Shown here piece after piece: positions 36,701 through 44,533 of a stretch of DNA of 64,000 nt. Source of the stretch: Marinomonas sp. THO17 (lineage in GTDB: Bacteria; Pseudomonadota; Gammaproteobacteria; Pseudomonadales; Marinomonadaceae). The stretch covers positions 1,492,501 to 1,556,500 of the forward strand of contig NZ_AP031575.1 of NCBI RefSeq assembly GCF_040436405.1. Reading direction: 5' to 3'. Both the position numbers and the translations under genes were made by a program. The stretch's first letter is position 1; each line of letters opens with the position of its first letter. The notes beneath the pieces were generated by a model. It ran no database searches. It was not told the origin of the DNA and was given only the letters and a program-made list of their open reading frames with translations.

Positions 36701-37304
36701 AACTGGCTCAGGGAAAAGTTCGTTTGTTAATCTGATAAACACTTTATATCAACCAACAAGTGGCGAAATATATGTTGATGATTTCCCTTATTCTGAAGTA
36801 GATAAATCAGAGATTAGAGATCTCATATTTATAATACCTCAATCTCCTTTTACTCTTAATGGAACATTGAGAAATAATCTGGACGTGCTGAACAAATTCA
36901 CAGATAAAGAAATACATTATGCATTAAAAAAAGTTGGACTCTCTAAAATTAAAGAAAATGAACTTAGTGAGAACATCGAGAACTTTTCATTTTCTGCAGG
37001 AGAGAAGCAGTTGCTCATGATAGCCCGAATGTTAATTGAAAAAAAATCTATTATTATTTTAGATGAATCAACATCTAATATGTCCAATAATATGATAGAA
37101 AAAATAATGAAAATAATAGATGAATATCTAGTGAAAGAAAATTCAAATACTACTTTTATTATAATTTCGCATCAAATGGCTCCTTTGTTAAGCATGGATA
37201 GGATTATCATTTTGGATTCGGGAGAAATAATTGAAGGCGGAGAACCAAATACTTTATTGGCTGATAAAAACAGTCGCTTTCATCATCTGTTTAATAATGA
37301 GTAA
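33774..37304 (+). CDS. Full-length ABC exporter of ABCC/MRP type (TMD-NBD-TMD-NBD)
   Basis: 1176 residues in one chain. Soluble N-terminus 1-65; TMD1 about 65-335; NBD1 about 375-590; TMD2 about 625-920; NBD2 about 945-1176. NBD1: Walker A GDTASGKT (410-417), HSPWLANDTIKNNILFG, signature LSGGQKQ (500-506), Walker B LLDNPTSSLD with Asn525 in place of the catalytic Glu, and Asn555 where the H-loop His is expected. NBD2: Walker A GRTGSGKS (975-982), IIPQSPFTLNGTLRNNLD, degenerate signature FSAGEKQ (1073-1079), Walker B LDES with Glu1098, and His1133. TMD2 has TPIGRILNRFNLDI, an MRP hallmark. There is no C39 peptidase domain. The gene is very AT-rich and uses many AGA codons, a sign of transfer. 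Confidence 0.9.
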   Translation: MKNFTLSDITIILKKSLKVELTEQDYIRDIEIHEKTSRDDAFFHWVKKRNNVNKTSLIHNLLLLKPISGLCLFVLGILMAISLTLIPYALRYVLSFLENQNDNISSLLAASLLLFISMISSGILSTQFYYYNNVIYLNIRRLLIKVCTKKILAVDSKRLDFFNGRVQEIIVSDSSNVAPFFMFLMGLIVSLIQIVGYLYLLFYQIGFIAVYSFPILFLMVFLQVLFGKKSSVIQKKIRHKTDQRMKLITEFIDKFKPIRTANYSDFFKKNVQNIRDEETALLYKRNLITLVISSISHVSVLAMMLMCFFLLIQNDHDFNMGDVFVLVSIFTLIQFPIVDMPKKINALINSTISLNRLVEFFNIDDSVENEIDISMNLGDLELINLSTENKEILSDVNLYVNKGECIAIFGDTASGKTLIFDIITGKKTDFMGCIRFNGKIHYLEHSPWLANDTIKNNILFGQDYREEDYKKILFQCDLYDDLEKFPFGDNTLVGEMGSLLSGGQKQRVAIARALYSKSDIILLDNPTSSLDPIVTKKIINNAFVQCASTLLITTNDKNVLSVCDRSYEIKGRSLIESPTHMKFFKASLSEDYRKSYPSDKEIKDEEKTENYSLNFSSLSVFFDFLHSKKTVYFIFSLIFLAEAMRISTELWIAYASNIRDILTPKQIIWPFLGLGLMSLLLIFTYNSILLFYIKKLSKDSHEKFFNAIASAQTQFHDKTPIGRILNRFNLDIMTISGPLLMNMMTLVTLISAIFLQFISASLKLHFLWILVFFISLLYIRIQKLYRNATLQIRKQQAVNSSFFYSSIIEIIRGANIFRLGGSQVYAESQVMKTLSKLTNGRFTLVNIHLWFELRQCLLTASLASSIAVYSGMNDGGAIASLSVTYAVLASNSIKSLILFYTAFEQNLNSALRVKEYCDLPSDDFILNKKSSNKNKISRGSIRFEKVFFKYPNKSDFSIKDFNVNINLGEKIGVCGRTGSGKSSFVNLINTLYQPTSGEIYVDDFPYSEVDKSEIRDLIFIIPQSPFTLNGTLRNNLDVLNKFTDKEIHYALKKVGLSKIKENELSENIENFSFSAGEKQLLMIARMLIEKKSIIILDESTSNMSNNMIEKIMKIIDEYLVKENSNTTFIIISHQMAPLLSMDRIIILDSGEIIEGGEPNTLLADKNSRFHHLFNNE

Positions 37305-37371
37305 ATTAAACTTTAACATCCAAGCCTACAAATCCTATTAGAAAATTTGATGTTTAACCAAATAAACTAGA

Positions 37372-38130
37372 TCAGTGTTTACCAAACCCGCGCGCCAGTG
37401 CACAAGTGGCTTTGGTGTTTTTTCGCTTGTTCACAACAAGCTCAGGAGAGGAGTTGGAGGCGTTTTGAGCGGCAAGGAGTGCGGCGGATTCGGCCACGCC
37501 GTATACGCCAACGGTATTGAAAATGTATTCTGAGCGGGTACTGAGCAGGGTTTCCATTGCCATCAGTGCGTCCGCAGAATAGGTGTGGAAAGGCCATTGG
37601 TATTTTTGTGCCAGGGCGATCAATTGGGTTTCATCGGCTTTGATGTCGATGCTGTTTAAGGAAGCTATATCCTTAGGGGTAAGTCCCTTTTGTTGTAAGG
37701 TTTCCAGCATGATGTCTTCCAAATAGGAAAAAGGACAGTTCCGCTCACACCCCATACCCAAAGTGTAAATGGGGTTGAGGTATTCCTTGGCCGTTGTCAT
37801 CACTAATTGCGCTTGGATTTTTTGTGCAATTTGCGCGGCCCATTGGTTAGCGCCGCCTTCGTGTCCTGACAACAAAGGGATCACAAATTGTCCTAATTCA
37901 TCCATCACCAATACCGGTGGGTCTTGGTATTTGTCTTCTAATACTGGTGCTAAAGTACGCATGACGATGCCAGTGGCGCAGATAAAAATCATCGGCTCTT
38001 GTGCCATGAAAACCGCTTGCACATGCTCTGCAAAGGGCTTTGGCTTGTAATCCAATTGCCCTTCTGGATAGTGCTGCAAAATCCGCTCAGCCAATGTTTT
38101 ACCAGCCGATGTCAAAGCGATGATGCGCAT
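37372..38130 (-). CDS. cbiG: Cobalt-precorrin-5A hydrolase
   Basis: 252 residues. The N-terminal part has MIFICATGIVMRTLAP and LSGHEGGANQWAAQIA, the central part GMGCERNCPF, and the C-terminus NTVGVYGVAESAALLAA. Together these are the CbiG N and C domains in a short form. CbiG opens the delta-lactone of cobalt-precorrin-5A, releasing acetaldehyde; it belongs to the early-cobalt (anaerobic) route. Its ATG overlaps the cobI stop by one base (TGATG). Last gene of the minus-strand cobalamin set. Confidence 0.88.
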   Translation of the reverse strand: MRIIALTSAGKTLAERILQHYPEGQLDYKPKPFAEHVQAVFMAQEPMIFICATGIVMRTLAPVLEDKYQDPPVLVMDELGQFVIPLLSGHEGGANQWAAQIAQKIQAQLVMTTAKEYLNPIYTLGMGCERNCPFSYLEDIMLETLQQKGLTPKDIASLNSIDIKADETQLIALAQKYQWPFHTYSADALMAMETLLSTRSEYIFNTVGVYGVAESAALLAAQNASNSSPELVVNKRKNTKATCALARGFGKH

Positions 38131-38879
38131 CAGCGAGTCCCTCGCTCCGTTTTGGTAACAACGAATAAGGAGAAATACGGCCCCGCTTTGTCTTCTAATA
38201 AACTGACATCGTCGACAATTCTTTCGTTATCACGGCCAATGTATTCCAAATATTTCGCCTGATGAAGACGTTGAGTTTTACGCAATGCGGTGAGGATTTT
38301 AGGTCGCGCACGGCCAGCTTTCATAATAACAACCGTATCGTGCTCAGCCAGTGCCGTATCAATCTGCTGAGCAGAGTGACGACCACTGACCACGGCAAAG
38401 GACTCTTTTAATAGGGTTAACGGGTGACGAAGCGCGGAGGCAGCCGCATTAATGGAGGACACCCCTGGCACCACCTGACATTCAAAGGCGCCGTTAATAC
38501 GCTCCAAAAGATAGGCAAAAGAACCAAAAAACAGTGGATCCCCTTCACATAAAAACACCACGTCAACCCCTTGCTTTAAGGCTTGGGTAATGCGCTGAGC
38601 ACCATTATCATAGGCTTGATTGGCCAATTCTCTGTCGGTTGACATGGGCATTTTAATGGCTATTTCTTGTTGCGGATGTTGTACTGCAGCAAAAGCTTCC
38701 CGCGCAATGCTCTTAGCTTGCGATGCGCCTTGCTCATTCGCCAGAAAACTCACCACCTGAGCGCTTTGAATTAGCCTTAGGGCTTTCAAGGTAATCAGTT
38801 CTGGATCCCCAGGCCCAACACCCACGCCTATAAAACGGCCTTTAATGGCTGGCGTTGGGGTGTGATTCGCAGTGCTCAT
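38130..38879 (-). CDS. cobI: Precorrin-2 / cobalt-precorrin-2 C20-methyltransferase
   Basis: 249 residues of the tetrapyrrole methylase fold. GVGVGPGDPELITLKALRLI is the N-terminal SAM/substrate motif, FLCEGDPLFFGSFAYLLERI the second conserved loop, and VVPGVSSINAAASAL the third. It methylates C20 of the macrocycle. It overlaps cbiG. The rest of the cobalamin genes lie beyond the choline-sulfate block, on the same strand, starting at 42554. Confidence 0.9.
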   Translation of the reverse strand: MSTANHTPTPAIKGRFIGVGVGPGDPELITLKALRLIQSAQVVSFLANEQGASQAKSIAREAFAAVQHPQQEIAIKMPMSTDRELANQAYDNGAQRITQALKQGVDVVFLCEGDPLFFGSFAYLLERINGAFECQVVPGVSSINAAASALRHPLTLLKESFAVVSGRHSAQQIDTALAEHDTVVIMKAGRARPKILTALRKTQRLHQAKYLEYIGRDNERIVDDVSLLEDKAGPYFSLFVVTKTERGTR

Positions 38880-38956
38880 TAACTCTTCCTATGTAAAACG
38901 ATCTAACTCAACAAGATCACTTAACAGCATTGCAAGCCATGCCGATGAAAGTGAGT

Positions 38957-39877
38957 TTATGGTGTAATAGGATGCTTGTCGTTGGTCGACACTATCCATT
39001 GCAGAAAGGCGATGGCAGGATCTGACAAAGCTTGCTGATTTGATGTGACCATATAATACCCGTGTTCGGAAGTCACAGCAAAATCCTCTAATGGTACCAA
39101 AACGCCACTCTTGATAAAGTCGTCCAGCAATGGCGACCAGCCCAATCCAACCCCTTGGCCCGAAATCACCGCCTGAACCAATAAGGTATAATTATCAAAC
39201 TCCATCACGGGTTCTGGTGGTGTCGTATTCGCATCATTTAGACGAAATACCCTAGCCCAATCCATCCATTGCTGCCCTGCTTCTAAATTCAGTTTTAATA
39301 AAGGTAAGGATGACAAAGCTTGCATAGAATCAATCGGAGGAATATTTGCTAACAATTTTGGACTGCAAACCGGATAAACCCGCTCCGCTAATAGTCTTTC
39401 ACTGCGATAACCTTGGTACTGACCATCACCAAATAAAATCGCAACATCCGCTTGGGTTGAGGCTAAATCCACTTCCGACTGTGATGCCTGAATCCGAATA
39501 TCAATATTAGGGTATTGTTTACGGAACTCTGGCAACCTTGGCATGAGTCTAAAAGCGGCAAAGGCGAAATCCGTTGCGACATTGATTCGTGGATGACGAT
39601 TTTTCTGCTGCAATTTTTGCAAGGCATCACGCAGCTCTTTAAGATGTTTTTGCGTCGTTTTGAGTAGACTATGTCCTTCATCCGTGAGCATCACTCCACG
39701 ATAAATCCGCGCAAACAATTTCACCCCTAATGCCGTCTCTATGCTGCGAATTTGCTGACTTACCGCAGGTTGTGTCATATTCAATTCTTTCGCTGCGGCA
39801 GTAAAGCTCAGTAAACGAGCAGACGCTTCGAACACAACAAGGGATTGCAATGGCGGTAAATCATCACGCTCTAACAT
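38957..39877 (-). CDS. LysR regulator next to choline sulfatase
   Basis: 306 residues. Winged helix PPLQSLVVFEASARLLSFTA, then MTQPAVSQQIRSIETALGVKLF, and a LysR effector domain. Its sequence and divergent position to betC match the choline-sulfate-utilisation regulators found beside betC in many proteobacteria. ATG 39877 is used (the frame up to 39883 begins with TTG). Likely effector is choline sulfate or choline; this is inference from the neighbour. Confidence 0.85.
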   Translation of the reverse strand: MLERDDLPPLQSLVVFEASARLLSFTAAAKELNMTQPAVSQQIRSIETALGVKLFARIYRGVMLTDEGHSLLKTTQKHLKELRDALQKLQQKNRHPRINVATDFAFAAFRLMPRLPEFRKQYPNIDIRIQASQSEVDLASTQADVAILFGDGQYQGYRSERLLAERVYPVCSPKLLANIPPIDSMQALSSLPLLKLNLEAGQQWMDWARVFRLNDANTTPPEPVMEFDNYTLLVQAVISGQGVGLGWSPLLDDFIKSGVLVPLEDFAVTSEHGYYMVTSNQQALSDPAIAFLQWIVSTNDKHPITP

Positions 39878-39952
39878 AAGCAAAACTAATCCTATCTATA
39901 ATTTTACAACCAGTTTACAGCCTTATTAAATGGGTGCAATCCTATGAAGATA

Positions 39953-39966
39953 TAGAAGCGCTTCTA
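39953..39966. promoter_or_regulatory. 14-bp palindrome in the betC promoter region
   Basis: TAGAAGCGCTTCTA, a perfect palindrome 47 bp before the betC ATG in the 136-bp gap between the LysR gene and betC. A plausible operator for the divergent regulator. Confidence 0.45.
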
Positions 39967-40013
39967 ATCACATCAAAACAGCTTATTTTTAATTTGTATA
40001 GGAATTGCTCTTA

Positions 40014-41552
40014 ATGTCACAGCAAAATACGCCTTCATCCTCGCCAAATATTCTCTTTATCATGGCAGACCAAATGGCCGCTTCGGCTTTATCCACCTAT
40101 GGTCATACTGTCACCAAAACCCCTCATTTAGACAAATTGGCCAAACAAGGTGTGGTGTTTGATTCCGCTTACTGCAACAGTCCCTTATGTGCCCCTTCTC
40201 GCTATGTACTGATGACGGGGCAGCTGCCCAGCAAAATTGGCGCCTTTGACAACGCCGCTGACTTTCCAGCGGACATTCCAACTTTTGCTCATTATTTACG
40301 TGCACAAAACTACAAAACCGCTTTATCTGGAAAAATGCATTTTTGCGGGCCAGACCAGCTGCATGGCTTTGAGGAGAGACTCACCACGGACATTTATCCC
40401 GCTGATTATGGCTGGTTCCCTAATTGGGATGACCCTGCTACTCGCCCTACTTGGTACCACAATATGTCATCGGTTACCCAAGCGGGCCCTTGTGTACGCA
40501 GCAACCAACTCGACTTTGATGATGAAGTGGTATTCCATGCACAGCGATATCTATACGACTATGTTCGTCGTGAGCAAGAGCGCCCGTTTTGCTTAACGGT
40601 TTCCATGACGCACCCACACGACCCTTATGCCATTCCACAAGAGTACTGGGATAGATATCAAGACGAAGACATCGACTTGCCGAAAGTAACCATTGCTAAA
40701 GAAGATCAAGACCCTCATTCAGCAAGGTTACAAGAGGTCTATGCCTACTATGACCAAGAACTGAGTGAGCAACAAGTACGCAATGCTCGACGTGCCTACT
40801 ATGGTGCCATCAGTTACGTAGATGATAAAATTGGTTTATTACTCAAGACGTTAGAAGAAACCGGGTTGGATAAAAATACCATCATAGTATTTTCCGGCGA
40901 CCATGGAGACATGCTGGGAGAACGTAATTTATGGTACAAGATGTCCTTCTTTGAAGGCTCAGCTCGGGTGCCTATGATCATTCACGCACCAGATCGTTTT
41001 GAACCTAAACGAGTTAAGCAATCGGTTTCCACCATGGATTTGTTGCCCACCTTTTTAGACATGGCTTGCGCTGATCACAACACAGAATTTGCCATGCCCA
41101 TTCAAGGACAAAGTTTATTCCCACACCTCACCGGTAAAAATGACGGTCATGACGAAGTCATTGGCGAGTACTTTGGCGAAGGCACACTGGCACCGTTATT
41201 TATGATACGACGCAAGCAGTACAAATACGTTTGTTGCTCTCTCGACCCTGAACAATTATTTGATTTAGAAAAAGACCCATTCGAGCTCAACAACCTAGCA
41301 GAACAAACAGAATACCAAGAAGTATTAATGGAGTTCCGCAAAGAAGCCGCAAGCCGTTGGGATTCAAATGCACTCAGCCAGCAAGTGCTGATCAGCCAGC
41401 GACGCAGACGCTTAATAGTTAAAGCTCTGAACAAAGGCAAGAAAGTCGCTTGGGATCATCAACCCCTATTTGATAGCAGTGATATGTATATGAGAAATCA
41501 TATTGATTTGGACGACCTAGAAGGTCGTTCTCGCTTCCCTAAAGTGAGTTAA
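40014..41552 (+). CDS. betC: Choline-sulfatase
   Basis: 512 residues of the type I sulfatase family. NILFIMADQMAASALSTYGH carries the N-terminal metal ligands, and CAPSR (in NSPLCAPSRYVLMTGQLPS, about residue 62) is the sulfatase signature whose Cys becomes formylglycine. FSGDHGDMLGERNLWYK carries further metal ligands. It hydrolyses choline-O-sulfate to choline in the cytoplasm, feeding glycine betaine synthesis or catabolism. ATG 40014 has AGGAA nine bases upstream; the longer frame starts with TTG. It is followed by a choline-binding protein gene. Confidence 0.93.
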   Translation: MSQQNTPSSSPNILFIMADQMAASALSTYGHTVTKTPHLDKLAKQGVVFDSAYCNSPLCAPSRYVLMTGQLPSKIGAFDNAADFPADIPTFAHYLRAQNYKTALSGKMHFCGPDQLHGFEERLTTDIYPADYGWFPNWDDPATRPTWYHNMSSVTQAGPCVRSNQLDFDDEVVFHAQRYLYDYVRREQERPFCLTVSMTHPHDPYAIPQEYWDRYQDEDIDLPKVTIAKEDQDPHSARLQEVYAYYDQELSEQQVRNARRAYYGAISYVDDKIGLLLKTLEETGLDKNTIIVFSGDHGDMLGERNLWYKMSFFEGSARVPMIIHAPDRFEPKRVKQSVSTMDLLPTFLDMACADHNTEFAMPIQGQSLFPHLTGKNDGHDEVIGEYFGEGTLAPLFMIRRKQYKYVCCSLDPEQLFDLEKDPFELNNLAEQTEYQEVLMEFRKEAASRWDSNALSQQVLISQRRRRLIVKALNKGKKVAWDHQPLFDSSDMYMRNHIDLDDLEGRSRFPKVS

Positions 41553-41605
41553 TTCAAATGTCATTGTTGAATGATAAACACACAATAACCAAAAGGAGCA
41601 CCATA

Positions 41606-42559
41606 GTGAGAACATTTATAAACACCAAAATTGGCCTTAAAACGCTTGGCTTCACTGCCCTGATCGCCTCTAGTGGTATGGCTTTAGCAAGTGATCCCGC
41701 CAGTTGCCAAAAAGTCACCTTTAGCGACCCTGGTTGGTCAGACATTGGCGTTACCAATGCCATTACCACCAGCTTGCTGAATGCCATGGGTTACGAAACA
41801 AACGTGCAATTACTCAGCGTGCCAATTGGTTATGAAAGTATCAAAAACGGTGGTGTGGATGTGTTTATGGGCAATTGGATGCCTGCTCAAAAACATTTTA
41901 TCAATCAGTACAAAGACAACTTAGATGTGGTGAAAACCAATCTCACTGGCGTCAAGTTTACCCTTGCAGTGCCCAGCTATGTCTATGATGCAGGGGTAAA
42001 AGATTTCGCCGATCTGGAAGCCCATGCTCGTGACTTTAACTATCGAATTTATGGTATCGCAGCCGGTTCCCCTGCTAATGAAAACCTGCAATCCATGGTC
42101 GACAAAAATGACTTTGACCTAGGCGATTGGAAAGTGGTTGCATCCAGCGAACAAGGCATGTTGTCACAAGTGTCACGTGCGGTTAAACGCGATAAGTTTA
42201 TCGTTTTCTTAGGTTGGGAACCGCACCCAATGAACGTCAAATTTGATATGAAATACCTCAGCGGCGGCGATGACTATTTCGGCCCTAACTATGGCGGTGC
42301 CACCATTCATACCGTGACCCGTAAGGGCTATTCAGAGGCGTGTCCCAATGTGGCTAAATTGTTGACCAATTTGGAGTTCAGTCTAAATATGGAAAACAGC
42401 ATCATGACGACCGCTGCCGACAAAGGAGAACCGATCGCAAAAGCTGCCAACGACTGGCTGTTGGCAAACCCTCAAGCTTTGGACAATTGGTTAGAAGGCG
42501 TAACGACCTTATCAGGGCTGCCCGCGTTAGGCGTGGTGAAAGAGAAAATGGGCTTATAG
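41606..42559 (+). CDS. Choline-type ABC transporter substrate-binding protein (ChoX/OpuAC family)
   Basis: 317 residues from a GTG with AGGAG upstream, which gives a clean signal peptide ending near GMALAS; an upstream in-frame ATG at 41558 is less likely. The OpuAC fold is seen in VTFSDPGWSDIGVTNAITTS, GVDVFMGNWMPAQ and FLGWEPHPMN. Trp residues in these loops form the aromatic box for quaternary amines. It follows betC by about 50 bp, indicating choline or choline sulfate as ligand. No permease or ATPase gene accompanies it here, which is unusual for ChoXWV systems. Confidence 0.87.
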   Translation: MRTFINTKIGLKTLGFTALIASSGMALASDPASCQKVTFSDPGWSDIGVTNAITTSLLNAMGYETNVQLLSVPIGYESIKNGGVDVFMGNWMPAQKHFINQYKDNLDVVKTNLTGVKFTLAVPSYVYDAGVKDFADLEAHARDFNYRIYGIAAGSPANENLQSMVDKNDFDLGDWKVVASSEQGMLSQVSRAVKRDKFIVFLGWEPHPMNVKFDMKYLSGGDDYFGPNYGGATIHTVTRKGYSEACPNVAKLLTNLEFSLNMENSIMTTAADKGEPIAKAANDWLLANPQALDNWLEGVTTLSGLPALGVVKEKMGL

Positions 42560-43816
42560 TCGTTTAACAAACTGCCATAAAGTCACCGGCAAGTTAGGTC
42601 GATAGAGGGTTTGCCCAGCCAAAGACTGCGCTTTAGACACAGCCATTGCTATGCTGGTTTGATGTGCATCTTGGGCATACTCTCTTTGTTTTGCAAAGGC
42701 GCTAACTTGCCATTTGGTGTCTTCTGTCACCGCACTCACCACCAGCACGCCATTCTCAGGTAACATTGACCAAGCTTGATTCAAGAGTGTATCCAACTCC
42801 CCATCACTACCGCCAATAAATACCTTATTAGGCGTAGGTAAATCCGACAATATGTCAGGCGCTCGACCTTTAACGAGATGCAGATTTTGCATGACACCAA
42901 ACTTTTGCTGATTGGCTTGCAAGCAAGTCCAACGATCATGGTGGTGTTCCACGGCATGAATATCGGCGTCTGGGTGCCAATAAGCCAACTCGACACTAAC
43001 CCCACCACAACCTGCGCCAATGTCCCACACTATGTCTTTCGCCGCTAGCTGCATATAAGACAAAATCATCAAACGTACTTCTCGCTTGGTGATCATGCCT
43101 TTACCTTCCTCTTTGTCAGTGACAAATAAGGTATCGGCAATGCCAACCGAAGCAGGATAAAGACTCGTTTGAGAAGAGGTTTCCAACACCACGATATTTA
43201 GCGGGTCAAAGGTTTGCTGGGATTGGCTGAGTTCATTCGCATCAAAAGAAGTGATTTTTTCATGCGGGTAACCCAAGGCTTCACAGACGGTGATTCTGCT
43301 TTTGTCTAACCCAGCCAACACACATTCTTGTGCAATGGCCACGGGATGACTTTGCCCATCGGTCAACAAAATCAGACTTTTATTGGCTTGTAAATGACGA
43401 CGCAATGATGGCAAAGGTCGACCATGCAAACTCACCACATGAGTCTGTTGCAGGGACATTCCCAAACGGTGGCACGCCTCCTGTACACTAGACACATTGG
43501 GATAAAAAATTACCTTACGGGTACCAAAGTGCTTCACCAACCAAGTGCCAATACCATAGAAAAGTGGATCACCGGAGGCCAATACAATGACGGTATTGGT
43601 GCCTTGCGATTGCCAATGATCAAACTCAGCAGACAACTGAGACAGCTTTGGCAAAACCTTCGTTTGTCCTAACTGTACATAGTCGGCAACGGTTTTTTGC
43701 TGCCTTGAAGAACCCAGTATCACATCTTGCTCGCTCAAGGAGGCGAAAACAGACTGGGCCTTAGGATCTAAAGTCGCCCGTTCATTAACGCCTAAGCCTA
43801 TGACATGAATTCGCAT
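42554..43816 (-). CDS. cobL: Precorrin-6Y C5,15-methyltransferase (decarboxylating), CbiE-CbiT fusion
   Basis: 420 residues. The N-terminal CbiE half (MRIHVIGLGVNERATL, VLASGDPLFYGIGTWL) is a tetrapyrrole methylase. The C-terminal CbiT half has the class I SAM motif DIVWDIGAGCGGVSVELAYW, then VFIGGSDGELD. It methylates C5 and C15 and decarboxylates the C12 acetate. Its last bases overlap the choX end (convergent, 42554-42559). Its ATG overlaps the cobH stop by one base. Confidence 0.92.
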   Translation of the reverse strand: MRIHVIGLGVNERATLDPKAQSVFASLSEQDVILGSSRQQKTVADYVQLGQTKVLPKLSQLSAEFDHWQSQGTNTVIVLASGDPLFYGIGTWLVKHFGTRKVIFYPNVSSVQEACHRLGMSLQQTHVVSLHGRPLPSLRRHLQANKSLILLTDGQSHPVAIAQECVLAGLDKSRITVCEALGYPHEKITSFDANELSQSQQTFDPLNIVVLETSSQTSLYPASVGIADTLFVTDKEEGKGMITKREVRLMILSYMQLAAKDIVWDIGAGCGGVSVELAYWHPDADIHAVEHHHDRWTCLQANQQKFGVMQNLHLVKGRAPDILSDLPTPNKVFIGGSDGELDTLLNQAWSMLPENGVLVVSAVTEDTKWQVSAFAKQREYAQDAHQTSIAMAVSKAQSLAGQTLYRPNLPVTLWQFVKRL

Positions 43817-44484
43817 CAGTAATACTCACCTAAATTACAACGCAATAAGGCATTACAACTGGCCGAGGTCACCGCACTGCCCCCCATTCGCCCCAGTAAA
43901 GTAATGCATTCAACACCCAAGTCTCGATGCGCATGCCACAAAGCCTCTTTGGATTCCGCTGCGCCCACAAAGCCAACCGGCATACCTATGATTAAAGCGG
44001 GCTTTGGCGCACCTTGAGAAATCATCTCTAAAAGGCGAAACAAAGCGGTAGGCGCATTACCAATCAAGACCAGGCTACCTGCAAGATGATCTTGCCAGAG
44101 AGACAAGGCCGCCATAGAACGTGTCTCGCCATCTTGCTTTGCCAATTCAGCCGTTTTTGGGTGATTTAAGAAACACAAAGGCTCCTTTTCGATCATACGC
44201 TTGGTCACCCCTTGCTTAACCATTTCCACATCACAAAGAATGCTGGCATTTTTCCCTAAAGCATCTCGCCCAGCTTGCGTGGCGTGCTCACTAAAACGCA
44301 CCTGTTCAGCCACTTCTGGCAAGCCCAAACTGTGCACAATACGCATCACTACTTGCTGTTGATCCTGATCCCATGCTGACAAATCCGTTAAGGCACGAAT
44401 CTGACGAAAGCTGTCTTGTTCAATCGCTTTGGGATCGGGCTGGTACTGAAACTTGCAATCAGCAGAAGGCGGTTTTTTTTGCAT
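43816..44484 (-). CDS. cobH: Precorrin-8X methylmutase
   Basis: 222 residues. IVHSLGLPEVAEQVRFSEHA contains the conserved region around the catalytic His, and ASILCDVEMVKQGVTK, NAPTALFRLLEMI and GMPVGFVGAAESKEAL are CobH/CbiC hallmarks. It moves the C11 methyl to C12 to give hydrogenobyrinate or cobyrinate. Single-base overlap with cobL, 49-bp gap to cobK upstream. Confidence 0.92.
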   Translation of the reverse strand: MQKKPPSADCKFQYQPDPKAIEQDSFRQIRALTDLSAWDQDQQQVVMRIVHSLGLPEVAEQVRFSEHATQAGRDALGKNASILCDVEMVKQGVTKRMIEKEPLCFLNHPKTAELAKQDGETRSMAALSLWQDHLAGSLVLIGNAPTALFRLLEMISQGAPKPALIIGMPVGFVGAAESKEALWHAHRDLGVECITLLGRMGGSAVTSASCNALLRCNLGEYY

Positions 44485-44533
44485 ACTATAAGTGTCTTTA
44501 TTTCAATATAGTGTTATGAATATAAACAGATAA

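Noticed and set aside
33774..37304. Peptidase-containing bacteriocin exporter
   Set aside because: The N-terminal 65 residues contain no Cys and no C39 peptidase motif; the NBD and TMD2 motifs are of ABCC type.
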